A stretch of 20,262 bases of DNA, taken from Candidatus Thorarchaeota archaeon (GTDB taxonomy: Archaea > Asgardarchaeota > Thorarchaeia > Thorarchaeales > Thorarchaeaceae). The DNA lies in the NCBI GenBank assembly GCA_020355105.1, contig CP070658.1, positions 1,920,830 through 1,941,091 on the forward strand, in the 5' to 3' direction. The position numbers and the translations under genes were made by a program. A model generated the notes under the pieces. The model made no database searches and was not told the DNA's origin. It saw only the letters and a list, made by a program, of their open reading frames with translations. Position 1 is the stretch's first letter. Each line of letters starts with the position of its first letter. Positions 1 through 6,475 of this stretch are shown here, piece after piece.

Positions 1-2271
1 CGTGTCTAAACCCCGGAACTCAATCTTGATTCGTCGTGATGACGGTTTCCAATCACCGACCCTCTTATGAATCTGCAGTGTTAACGAGTCCTCTGTTTCT
101 CGCAGTGTGAGCTTGGTTTCGGCAGATTGTCCAGAGTCTGAGATTCCATCATCTTCGTAGAGTATCGTTTCCGAACTTGCCCCTGGAAACACCCAAAGAA
201 TGAGGTCACCCTGGTCTTCGTTCGTGCTTTGTACAGAACACCCAGTGGCAACTATTGAGCCGGCACGGAAGAAGATTGGCATCTGTTCAAGCCTAGCGTC
301 TACTTGGATTCGTTGCCCACCCTCCAATACTCTGCCTGTCCAGTGGTCGTACCATATTCCCTTCGGTAGGTACACCTCTCGTGATACAGCACCCTCTTCC
401 AATATTGGTGCAGCCATCAAGTATGGCCCAATCATGAACTGATCATCAAGAGTGTAGGTTTCTGGGTCGTGTTGGAACTCCATCACGAGAGGACGCATTA
501 TGGGAACACCTGTAGTGCTGGCGATTCTAGTCAACGAGTAAAGATATCTCATAATCTGATAGCGGAATGAAACATGGGTTCGGACAATGTTCTCAATCTC
601 TTCACCGAAAAGCCATGGTTCTTGGCGTGCAGTCCCAATCTGTGAGTGATTCCGTGAGAACGGGTAGAGTGCTCCCAGCTGATACCAACGGACAAGCAGT
701 TCCGGCGTGATGTCTCCATGGAATCCTCCTATGTCTGCTCCGCATATTGGTATGCCTGACAGCCCCAGGCTCAGACACAGAGGAATCGAGAACCAAAGAT
801 GCTCCCAAGATGATGTGTTGTCGCCGGTCCACATTCCGGCATATCGCTGGTAACCCGAGAATCCGGATCTTGTGAGAATGAATGGTCGCTCTTTGGGAAA
901 GCACTGTTTGAGACCAAGGTAAGCAGCCTGGCACATACCAAATCCGTAGACATTGTGTAGTCTAGGCGCCCATAGACTGCCTTCTGAATCCACAACGTCG
1001 GACATTGTGAACTCCTCCTCTAGGCCGGGAAAGATGCAGTTGGCAGGCTCGTTCATGTCAATCCAGCTACTGTTACTAACCCCAGCCTCAGATAGCAATC
1101 TGTACTTGGATGCAAACCATTCCCTAACCTCAGGTTTCGAGAAATCGGGAAAGACTGTATCACCAGGCCACACTTGGCCAACATACTGTGATCCATCAGA
1201 TTTCTTCAGGAAGTACCTCTTCTCTGTGCCCTCCCTGTAGATGTCGAAGCTGTCTTCAAGCTTCACGCCAGGGTCTGTTATCACCATGGTCCTGAATCCT
1301 AGTCTGGTGAGCTTTTCTGTGAACTTCTTTGGGCTAGAGAATACCTCGGGATCCCAGGTGAAGACTCTGAACTCGTCCATGTACCCAATGTCAAGCACAA
1401 TCGTATCACATGGAATTCGCCGATTGCGGAACTCGCGGGCGACACTTAGTACATCCTCCTCGTCTTCATATTCCATCCATCGAGACCATTGGTGGCCAAG
1501 AGCCCAGAGAGGAATGAAATGTGGCCTTCCTGTAAGCTTGGTGTAGCCGTCGACGACCTCCTTTATTGTTGGGCCAAGAATGAAGTAGTAATCCAAAGGT
1601 CCACCCGGGGCACCAAACGAATAGACGCCATCAGTTTCCTTTCCGAAGTCGAAGAACGTTCGATAAGTGTTGTCAAGAAAGACTCCGTGTGCAGCCCCAT
1701 TCTGAAAGACTATGAAGAACGGAATTGCTTGGTAGAGGGGATCTGTCTGTGGAGAATGAAAGGCAGCGTTCGTGTTCCACATATCAAAGCGGCAACCTCT
1801 CTTGTCGAGACCGTAAGCTTTCTCTCCAAGGCCATAGATGTGGGCATCCTTGGGAAGTTTCTTCCTGCATGCAAAGCCATCTTCCATCCATTCTATTCCA
1901 CGGCCGGATTCATCCTCGGAAAGGCATTGATTTGGAACACGTGTTCTAAACAACTTCAACCCGCACGTTTTGGAGTCTATCTGGATACTGAGATTCTCGT
2001 TCCTCAGAAGCCATCCTTCTTGGTTTTCAGCATGTTCCATCTGGCTTTCCTCATAGTACGGAACTCTGGCAAACGAGTCGCATTCTCTGTATTCAGAACG
2101 CCGTGTGGCCTGAACACGTACTATCTTTGGACCTAGGATGGATATCTTGACCCGACCGTTCTCACATATGCACTCGTACTCGTTGTCTTTCACTAGCAAC
2201 TCCTTGACCGCACCGATCGAGCTGGACATGACAAACAGCCTCGGATTGGAGAACCGTGTGCCCCTTTTCAT
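1..2271 (-). CDS. GH31 family alpha-glycosidase (alpha-glucosidase-like), C-terminus cut by window edge
   Basis: The frame is open from ATG 2271 to base 1: 757 codons with no stop, so the extreme C-terminus lies outside. It hydrolyses terminal alpha-linked sugars by a retaining mechanism; the exact substrate cannot be read. The beta-sandwich N-domain carries the family motif YGLGEKAYGLDKR (near residue 160). The barrel carries WIDMNEP with nucleophile Asp405, and RYAGMWTGDN with acid/base Asp484, followed by PICGADIGGF. No signal peptide is seen, so it is probably cytoplasmic. An in-frame TAG 18 nt upstream limits the start to ATG 2271; ATG 2229 is an alternative. A TATA-like stretch at 2306-2314 would give a leader of only about 12 nt. 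Length fits archaeal MalA-type enzymes (about 700-800 aa). The family is certain; alpha-glucosidase versus alpha-xylosidase is not. Confidence 0.93.
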   Translation of the reverse strand, partial: MKRGTRFSNPRLFVMSSSIGAVKELLVKDNEYECICENGRVKISILGPKIVRVQATRRSEYRECDSFARVPYYEESQMEHAENQEGWLLRNENLSIQIDSKTCGLKLFRTRVPNQCLSEDESGRGIEWMEDGFACRKKLPKDAHIYGLGEKAYGLDKRGCRFDMWNTNAAFHSPQTDPLYQAIPFFIVFQNGAAHGVFLDNTYRTFFDFGKETDGVYSFGAPGGPLDYYFILGPTIKEVVDGYTKLTGRPHFIPLWALGHQWSRWMEYEDEEDVLSVAREFRNRRIPCDTIVLDIGYMDEFRVFTWDPEVFSSPKKFTEKLTRLGFRTMVITDPGVKLEDSFDIYREGTEKRYFLKKSDGSQYVGQVWPGDTVFPDFSKPEVREWFASKYRLLSEAGVSNSSWIDMNEPANCIFPGLEEEFTMSDVVDSEGSLWAPRLHNVYGFGMCQAAYLGLKQCFPKERPFILTRSGFSGYQRYAGMWTGDNTSSWEHLWFSIPLCLSLGLSGIPICGADIGGFHGDITPELLVRWYQLGALYPFSRNHSQIGTARQEPWLFGEEIENIVRTHVSFRYQIMRYLYSLTRIASTTGVPIMRPLVMEFQHDPETYTLDDQFMIGPYLMAAPILEEGAVSREVYLPKGIWYDHWTGRVLEGGQRIQVDARLEQMPIFFRAGSIVATGCSVQSTNEDQGDLILWVFPGASSETILYEDDGISDSGQSAETKLTLRETEDSLTLQIHKRVGDWKPSSRRIKIEFRGLDT

Positions 2272-2305
2272 GGTTGCGCCGAAATACTAAGTGTCATATC
2301 GAATG

Positions 2306-2314
2306 AATAAAAAG
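2306..2314. promoter_or_regulatory. TATA-like element shared by two divergent genes
   Basis: AATAAAAAG lies between the GH31 gene (-, start 2271) and the 69-aa gene (+, start 2335). With the usual archaeal TATA-to-transcript spacing of about 26 nt it would start the GH31 transcript near 2283, and the other transcript at about 2335, meaning a leaderless mRNA beginning on the TTG codon. Inferred from position and composition only. Confidence 0.45.
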
Positions 2315-2334
2315 AGGACACAGGTGCGAAAACA

Positions 2335-2544
2335 TTGAGCCTGCTAGGACCAGAAGATTTTGGCAAGGGTAGGAAGGGCAGACTGAAGAAGCATGCCAAG
2401 GACCTATCGCCTGAAGTCCGACGAGAAATAGACAAATGGCTTGACGAGCTGGATGAAAGCGAGGCCCTCGAGAGAATCTCGAATTTGGTCGGACCTGAAG
2501 AGGCTCGTCGGCTCCTTCGAAGACGACGAAGCCATAAGACATAG
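2335..2544 (+). CDS. Small charged protein, 69 aa, unknown function
   Basis: I do not recognise the family. The product is highly charged and predicted helical: a basic N-terminal third (KGRKGRLKKHAKD), an acidic helix (REIDKWLDELDESEALERI) and a basic end (RRLLRRRRSHK). The start is TTG 2335, since no ATG or GTG is available in frame nearby. It has no obvious ribosome binding site, and a TATA-like box 25-30 nt upstream suggests a leaderless mRNA. The stop at 2542-2544 is 7 nt before a GTG that could start the next gene, so the two are probably one operon. The regular charge pattern argues that this frame, not the overlapping +3 frame, is coding up to 2544. It could be a small DNA- or RNA-binding or partner protein; nothing confirms that. 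Confidence 0.55.
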   Translation: MSLLGPEDFGKGRKGRLKKHAKDLSPEVRREIDKWLDELDESEALERISNLVGPEEARRLLRRRRSHKT

Positions 2545-2551
2545 ACAGAAT

Positions 2552-2920
2552 GTGATTTACTTGGATTCAGGATTAGCGAACCACGAACTATTGGACCTTA
2601 CGACTGCACTTGCAATAATCAGGACCATCGAGGCAGAGAAAAGAACCCACCTGGCCGAACTCCGGACCGGTATCGGTATTCTCACAATACCCATGTCGCT
2701 CTTGGCGATTCTCGTGGCAACCTCAAGCTATTATTCCGTGCAGGAAGTGCTAGGTTTTATCATTGGACTATCTATTGGCATTGTGGTGCTGGCGACAATA
2801 GGTATGTATCTCGTAATCAGGTCTCTGACCCGAATCCGCCACGACGAGAAGCTGAAAGACAACAGCAGCCTGCATACTGAGCAGATTGTACAAGATTGGA
2901 CCAAAGCGAATGGCCTGTGA
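2552..2920 (+). CDS. Two-helix membrane protein, DUF202-like appearance
   Basis: The frame is open from 2441, but the first 37 codons overlap the preceding gene and read like an out-of-frame shadow. I therefore prefer GTG 2552, 7 nt after the upstream stop, giving 122 aa. The product has an amphipathic N-terminal helix ending in EAEKRTHLAELRTGI, two membrane spans (about residues 42-62 and 69-90), and a basic cytosolic segment (RSLTRIRHDEKLK) with a soluble tail. The E-x-x-R-T-x-L-A-x-L-R-T-G stretch before the first span resembles the DUF202/YidH family signature, but the assignment is weak. ATG 2441 remains possible. Function unknown; co-transcription with the 69-aa gene is likely. Confidence 0.6.
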   Translation: MIYLDSGLANHELLDLTTALAIIRTIEAEKRTHLAELRTGIGILTIPMSLLAILVATSSYYSVQEVLGFIIGLSIGIVVLATIGMYLVIRSLTRIRHDEKLKDNSSLHTEQIVQDWTKANGL

Positions 2921-3004
2921 ACCTCTCATCACATGCCATCAGGTCTGCAAGTCATTTATCCGTTGAAATGGTCCAAATCCAGTTCTGTCAGTGCACCTTG
3001 GTCA

Positions 3005-3014
3005 AAGTATAAGT
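3005..3014 (+). promoter_or_regulatory. TATA-like box of the 80-aa protein gene
   Basis: AAGTATAAGT is about 45 nt before ATG 3056 in an otherwise gene-free stretch (2921-3055). A transcript starting near 3035 would leave a short leader that holds the ribosome binding site AGGTGA (3043-3048). Confidence 0.4.
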
Positions 3015-3055
3015 CGGAATTCGACAATAATCAGGATTGACTAGGTGAAGAAGCT

Positions 3056-3298
3056 ATGATGAACAAGTTCCAAGATCTCATGGAGGCAGCAGTTCCGGTA
3101 AAGGTTGTGGTAGATACAACTGCAGATGGTACGCCCTTCAAGGCGATTAGGGGCGTCATCGTACATGTCGGCAGGAACTACATCGAAGTCGATAGGTCGA
3201 CCTCGGAGGATGAGAAATCCAAGTACAAGATCGATAAGGCACGGGTAATCATTCCAATGAGCAGGATTGTAGAAGTAGTCTACTATCAGTCTGAATAG
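3056..3298 (+). CDS. Small beta-rich protein, 80 aa, possible Sm/SH3-like barrel
   Basis: I do not recognise a named family. After a short N-terminal helix (NKFQDLMEAAV) the chain alternates hydrophobic strands and turns: VKVVVDTT, AIRGVIVHVGRNYIEVD, a charged loop (about residues 47-58, rich in D, E and K), then ARVIIPMSRIVEVVYY. This strand order, with G-V-I-x-x-V-G-x-x-Y-I-x-V followed by a late I-P-x-x-R-I-V segment, resembles the layout of Sm-like small beta-barrels, where the last strands carry a conserved basic residue. That is structural inference, not a database match. Tandem ATG codons occur at 3056 and 3059; the binding site AGGTGA (3043-3048) favours 3056. It is a single-gene unit, tail to tail with tRNA-Thr. 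Confidence 0.7.
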   Translation: MMNKFQDLMEAAVPVKVVVDTTADGTPFKAIRGVIVHVGRNYIEVDRSTSEDEKSKYKIDKARVIIPMSRIVEVVYYQSE

Positions 3299-3320
3299 GA
3301 CTGTACACTAGGAGATAGAG

Positions 3321-3430
3321 TGGAGCCCCAGGCGGGATTCGAATTCGCGCTCTGTGGCGCAGATGTCCACAGAGTCCCGCGGCCTCCTCCTTACCAAGGA
3401 GGCGATCTAACCGGTCTGAGCTACTGGGGC
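3321..3430 (-). tRNA. tRNA-Thr(GGT) with a T-arm intron and encoded CCA
   Basis: Reading the minus strand from 3430: acceptor GCCCCAG, D arm GCTC/GATC with a C11-U24 mismatch, anticodon stem CCTCC/GGAGG around loop TTGGTAA (anticodon GGT), five-base variable region AGGCC, T stem GCGGG. Then come 32 extra bases, T loop TTCGAAT, CCCGC, CTGGGGC, discriminator T and encoded CCA (3323-3321). Removing the 32 bases gives a regular 78-nt tRNA. GGT anticodon and U73 agree with archaeal tRNA-Thr. A TATA-like CTTTATCT (3488-3481 on the minus strand) lies about 55 nt upstream, the same distance as for tRNA-Ser in this window. Confidence 0.95.
3344..3375 (-). other. 32-nt tRNA-Thr intron at position 53/54 with a bulge-helix-bulge motif
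   Basis: The central helix CGCG (3381-3378) pairs with CGCG (3349-3346). Bulge GGA (3377-3375) and bulge AAT (3345-3343) flank it. The intron body is an 8-bp hairpin, CTCTGTGG/CCACAGAG (3374-3367 with 3357-3350), with a 9-nt loop. Cutting after the second base of each 3-nt bulge, as archaeal tRNA-splicing endonuclease does, joins GCGGG directly to TTCGAAT and restores an exact T arm. The outer helix of the motif is not formed, so this is a relaxed form. Confidence 0.88.
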
Positions 3431-3439
3431 TTCCGTGAC

Positions 3440-3455
3440 GACACCAAAAGGTGTC
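3440..3455. promoter_or_regulatory. Perfect inverted repeat just upstream of tRNA-Thr
   Basis: GACACC-AAAA-GGTGTC is a 6-bp perfect palindrome with a 4-base loop. It lies 9 nt upstream of the mature tRNA 5' end and downstream of the presumed TATA box, so it would form a hairpin in the pre-tRNA leader or act as a protein site. Function unknown. Confidence 0.4.
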
Positions 3456-3547
3456 AGATTGGAGTCCGCAGTTGAAGTTGAGATAAAGGTTTCGACAGTG
3501 TAGGTGTGAGTCTTGTGGCTGGTGCCTTCATTTGCCTCAAGATGAAA

Positions 3548-3847
3548 TCACCATGCAATTGCAAGAATCAACAATGCGGCCAAGAGTACCAAGAGCGGAA
3601 TGTAGCATATGCTCCTTTTGCCAAACACATCCAACGCCACGGTTTCTGCACAGAAATCGCAGTAGTATCTGGGGTATGTCAGTGTCCCTCCAATCTTCCT
3701 AGCGCAATCAAGGCAAAGTGGCGTATTGCAAGAATCGCATTGGACTTCGGCGTTTCTCAGATTGCACTGTGTGCAGCGACTGTGTTCCACCTTGTCTAGC
3801 CTCAGATTCGGTTCTGCAACGGTACCCTCTATATGTAAGGACACCAT
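3548..3847 (-). CDS. Zinc-finger (B-box-like) protein with a C-terminal membrane anchor
   Basis: With start ATG 3847 the product is 99 aa. The frame continues to ATG 3907, but that would run into the divergent neighbour. Four Cys pairs are visible: C25/C28, C37/C40, C45/C48 and C63/C66. The spacing CxxC-x8-CxxC-x4-CxxC-x14-CxxC resembles B-box or double zinc-ribbon fingers and should bind two zinc ions. A single hydrophobic helix fills residues 79-99 (CYIPLLVLLAALLILAIAW) and ends the protein, giving a tail-anchored layout with the zinc domain most likely in the cytoplasm. It diverges from the HEAT-repeat gene with 43 bp between starts, so the two may share a control region. Function unknown; a protein-protein adaptor role at the membrane is a guess. 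Confidence 0.72.
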   Translation of the reverse strand: MVSLHIEGTVAEPNLRLDKVEHSRCTQCNLRNAEVQCDSCNTPLCLDCARKIGGTLTYPRYYCDFCAETVALDVFGKRSICYIPLLVLLAALLILAIAW

Positions 3848-3890
3848 ATCAAGTCTGTCAACTACTAAGACAAGAGAGGTTAGCGCACAT

Positions 3891-4520
3891 ATGAAAAAGG
3901 TCGACATTCATAGGACGCTTGCCGGGAAGTGGGAGGATGGAACTAGACCCAAGGACCTCTATAAGATGTATATCTCGGAGGACCCTTCGGCGTACCTGGA
4001 CGATATAATCCAAGGGCTCGGATCAGAAGAGAGAAGAGTGCAGAGCGGGTGTGCAGAGCTGGCCTCTCTTCTCTCTGAGGATGTGCCAGACCTGTTGTAT
4101 CCCCATGTAGAGCTCTTTGTTTCAAATCTTGAAGCCAAAGCCCCTGTTCTTCGCTGGGAAGCCGTATGCACTTTGGGTAACATTGCATCTGTTGACAAGC
4201 TTGAGAAGACTCCGAAACTGATAGAGAGGTTCATGGACTTTCTGAGTGACAAGAGTATCGTTCTTCAAGGACATTCGGTTCGTGCTCTAACGAAGATTGC
4301 TAAGACCTTCCCAGAAACAGCTCCAGACATCCTTGAAGCTCTTCTGACTCACACTGAATACTTTCCGGGGAATCGCGTCGGCTTCATTGTAGAGGCCATG
4401 GAACCCTTCGTGACCAATCCCATGTTTGCGACGAAAGTCAAGAGTTTCGTGGAACCTTTCTTAGAGAGTGACATCAAGTCAGTAGTCAAGAAAGCAAGGA
4501 AGGTCATGAAGAGCCTCTAG
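3891..4520 (+). CDS. HEAT-repeat protein, 209 aa
   Basis: ATG 3891 follows GAGAGGT (3873-3879), a plausible binding site; an upstream extension of the frame is not convincing. After a basic N-terminus (KKVDIHRTLAGKWEDG) the protein is all helical. Paired helices of HEAT type appear from about residue 40 to 190: DIIQGLGSEERRVQSGCAE, then RWEAVCTLGNIA, then GHSVRALTKIAKTFPE, each with the R/K-x-x-A-x-x-A-L-x-x-I spacing of the family. Such proteins are solenoid scaffolds for protein or nucleic-acid contacts; no catalytic motif is present. It is divergent from the zinc-finger gene and convergent with ftr (35 nt between stops). The partner is unknown. Confidence 0.8.
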   Translation: MKKVDIHRTLAGKWEDGTRPKDLYKMYISEDPSAYLDDIIQGLGSEERRVQSGCAELASLLSEDVPDLLYPHVELFVSNLEAKAPVLRWEAVCTLGNIASVDKLEKTPKLIERFMDFLSDKSIVLQGHSVRALTKIAKTFPETAPDILEALLTHTEYFPGNRVGFIVEAMEPFVTNPMFATKVKSFVEPFLESDIKSVVKKARKVMKSL

Positions 4521-4555
4521 TGCATCTTCAGGATAAGACGTGGCGTGAGTGTCAT

Positions 4556-5452
4556 CTATTTGAACAGGTCGTGCAACCGAATCTGAAACTGTCCAAGTTT
4601 GCCACCGTAGTTTCCGGCAGTCATCTTTGTGATACCTGGATGTTTGCAGACCTCTTCGATAGCCACCTTCGTTGCATTGGCAACGTCCTGCTCGGTCAGG
4701 CCGTTTATCACAATCTCCTGCACAAACTCACTGCCCTTTGGAATCTCGGTGTCTGGCACCAGAGCACGGAGGGTTGGACAGAATTTCTCGTTGGTTGAGG
4801 CAAACAGCACCTTGTACCGTGACGATGGCTTGGATCCAGATCCCACGAGGCCTCCCGGGAATGGTGTGTATGCACCCTCAACCTTCTCTATTGCCTTCAC
4901 TGCGGCCTTTCCACTTTCCATTCCGCTCTTGACGTCTTCACAGCAATAGATGATGTTTCCACCGGCAACACCTTTCACTCGACCAAACATATTCTGCATG
5001 ACACAGGTGCCACTCATCCTTGGGATTAGCCACAGGACTCTTCCATCAATTGGTCCTTTCTTGACCTGAAAACCATCACCGAACATGGCCACTTTCTTTC
5101 CAATCTCATACAAGTCCTTGGGTTTGGGAGTGTCATCGAAAGCGCTTGCTGTTGGACTTGTCAGAACACATTGACCCAGACGTGCTAACAACTGCGGTTC
5201 GAGTTTCTTCTTTGAGCCAACTGCGAAAATCACCCTCACACCTGGTCGACCGTCGGGAGTTTCATCTGGACCGAGAAGATACTCAATGCCCGCCTCCGCA
5301 GGCGCCATGATTACGGATGTGCCGAAACCAGTGGCTTCAGTCGCAGTCGTGTATGCCCACTCTTGATCGTAGGCTGTGATTATCGTCCTGTTCATGTGCA
5401 TGCTGAATGCTTCTGCAAATGTGTCCTCTACCGGTACACCGTTTATCTCCAT
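4556..5452 (-). CDS. ftr: Formylmethanofuran:tetrahydromethanopterin formyltransferase
   Basis: It transfers the formyl group between methanofuran and tetrahydromethanopterin in the cytoplasm, the second step of the archaeal C1 branch. From ATG 5452 (MEINGVPVEDTFAEAFSMHM) the product is 298 aa, matching the family length (about 296-300). Recognisable family stretches include RTIITAYDQEWAYTTATEATGFGTSVIMAPAE split across the N-domain, GDGFQVKK, RMSGTCVMQN, PFPGGLVGSGSKPSSRY and the C-terminal MTAGNYGGKLGQFQIRLHDLF. The frame runs on to ATG 5500, but the extra 16 residues are not family-like. It diverges from fwdC, the gene for a subunit of the preceding enzyme, and is convergent with the HEAT gene. 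Full length with conserved motifs; the function is secure. Confidence 0.97.
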   Translation of the reverse strand: MEINGVPVEDTFAEAFSMHMNRTIITAYDQEWAYTTATEATGFGTSVIMAPAEAGIEYLLGPDETPDGRPGVRVIFAVGSKKKLEPQLLARLGQCVLTSPTASAFDDTPKPKDLYEIGKKVAMFGDGFQVKKGPIDGRVLWLIPRMSGTCVMQNMFGRVKGVAGGNIIYCCEDVKSGMESGKAAVKAIEKVEGAYTPFPGGLVGSGSKPSSRYKVLFASTNEKFCPTLRALVPDTEIPKGSEFVQEIVINGLTEQDVANATKVAIEEVCKHPGITKMTAGNYGGKLGQFQIRLHDLFK

Positions 5453-5538
5453 CTCGAACACCACAATAGTAGCTGTGAGTCGTGTTGATTGCTGCGGCAA
5501 TGTGCTATTTCTTTGTTACTACAAGCCGCATCTGGTTT

Positions 5539-5553
5539 GCACGAAAGTCGTGC
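5539..5553. promoter_or_regulatory. Perfect inverted repeat in the ftr/fwdC control region
   Basis: GCACGA-AAG-TCGTGC (6-bp arms, 3-base spacer) lies in the 156-bp gap between the divergent ftr and fwdC genes. It ends 3-4 nt before the TATA-like box of fwdC, which is where an archaeal activator or repressor dimer often binds. Inferred operator; no regulator is identified in the window. Confidence 0.4.
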
Positions 5554-5556
5554 AGA

Positions 5557-5565
5557 GCTTTTATC
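5557..5565 (+). promoter_or_regulatory. TATA-like box of fwdC-mch
   Basis: GCTTTTATC lies about 48 nt upstream of ATG 5609. A transcript starting near 5587 would leave a leader of about 20 nt that includes AGGAAGG (5595-5601). Confidence 0.45.
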
Positions 5566-5608
5566 AGGTGGTAAGTTTCCAAAAAGCGACACTAGGAAGG
5601 TCTGACAG

Positions 5609-6463
5609 ATGACCGTGTATCTGAAACTGACCCAGGAACCAGACATTCCTCTAGAGGCTGACACGATAACTCCTTCACACTTTGCTGGGAAGAGTGCTGT
5701 GGAAATCGGAAGTCTGCCAGTTCTACAGGGGAACCAGACGCTCGAGTTGAAAACCTTCTTTGATGTTTCTGGAGAGTCAGGTAGCTCGCCTGACGAAACC
5801 GAGATTGTCGTGAGTGGAAACCTGAAGAATGTCAAGATGATTGGTAAGGGCATGAATGGTGGGAGAATAACCGTAGAGGGTGATGTGGGGATGTATCTTG
5901 GAGCCGAGATGATTGCAGGACGCATTCATGTCAAGGGCTCAGTGGGACCATGGACTGCTGCAGAGATGGAGGGAGGTAACATCCAGATTGAGGGAGATGC
6001 AGCAGACTACCTCTGTTCGGGTTATCGTGGAAGTCCTGATGGAATGAAAGGTGGTCGGGTCTACGTTGCCGGCAATGTGGGTAGAGAAATGGGATCGCAT
6101 ATGCGAAAGGGTTTCGTTGCTGTGAAAGGGAACGTGGATACTCTGGCCGGAGTCAGAATGAAGGGGGGGACAATAATTGTGGTGGGCGATATGGCAGAGC
6201 GTGTGGGCGTAGAAGCCACAAAAGGAATGATACTCTGCCTTGGGAAGATGGACTCACTACTCCCCACCTACAAATTCAGTGGGAAGTCTGAGAGGGAGTT
6301 CACAAACTACTACTTGAGATATCTCCAATCTCGAAGACCGGATTTCCTTACTGAGGACATAGACATGAGTGAGAAATGGTCTAAGTTCATGGGTGATTTT
6401 GCAGAGGGCGACCCGAAAGTCGAAATCTATCTTCAAGCATCGAAGAATGAGCATTTGCTCTGA
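5609..6463 (+). CDS. fwdC: Formylmethanofuran dehydrogenase subunit C
   Basis: Subunit C of the tungsten or molybdenum formylmethanofuran dehydrogenase, which interconverts CO2 plus methanofuran and formylmethanofuran. The 284-aa product has the GXGXG-type beta-helix shared with the glutamate synthase alpha C-terminal domain. From about residue 70 to 210 there are repeated G-x-x-x-x-x-M-x-x-G-x-I-x-V-x-G-x-V turns (KMIGKGMNGGRITVEGDVG, AEMIAGRIHVKGSVG, GMKGGRVYVAGNVG, RMKGGTIIVVGDM). Length matches the family (about 260-285 aa). It leads an operon with mch 12 nt downstream. The other Fwd subunits (A, B, D, F, G) are not in the window, so the complex is encoded at more than one locus or beyond reach. 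A free-standing GltS-like domain protein is the only alternative, and the context makes it unlikely. Confidence 0.93.
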   Translation: MTVYLKLTQEPDIPLEADTITPSHFAGKSAVEIGSLPVLQGNQTLELKTFFDVSGESGSSPDETEIVVSGNLKNVKMIGKGMNGGRITVEGDVGMYLGAEMIAGRIHVKGSVGPWTAAEMEGGNIQIEGDAADYLCSGYRGSPDGMKGGRVYVAGNVGREMGSHMRKGFVAVKGNVDTLAGVRMKGGTIIVVGDMAERVGVEATKGMILCLGKMDSLLPTYKFSGKSEREFTNYYLRYLQSRRPDFLTEDIDMSEKWSKFMGDFAEGDPKVEIYLQASKNEHLL

Positions 6464-6475
6464 GGAGAGAATGAA

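Noticed and set aside
1489..2136. Long plus-strand open frame (215 codons) at the left end, with several shorter ones nearby
   Set aside because: It is antisense to the GH31 gene, whose minus-strand frame carries both catalytic Asp motifs; the plus-strand product has no family-like features.
3349..3375. Reading the tRNA-Thr insert as a long class II variable arm (making it tRNA-Ser or tRNA-Leu)
   Set aside because: The hairpin sits after the 5' strand of the T stem, not before it; the bases following it (GCGAA) cannot pair with CCCGC, while intron removal gives a perfect T arm and the anticodon is GGT (Thr).
5453..5500. Extended ftr start at ATG 5500
   Set aside because: The extra 16 residues do not resemble the family and would intrude into the divergent promoter region; ATG 5452 gives the normal Ftr length.
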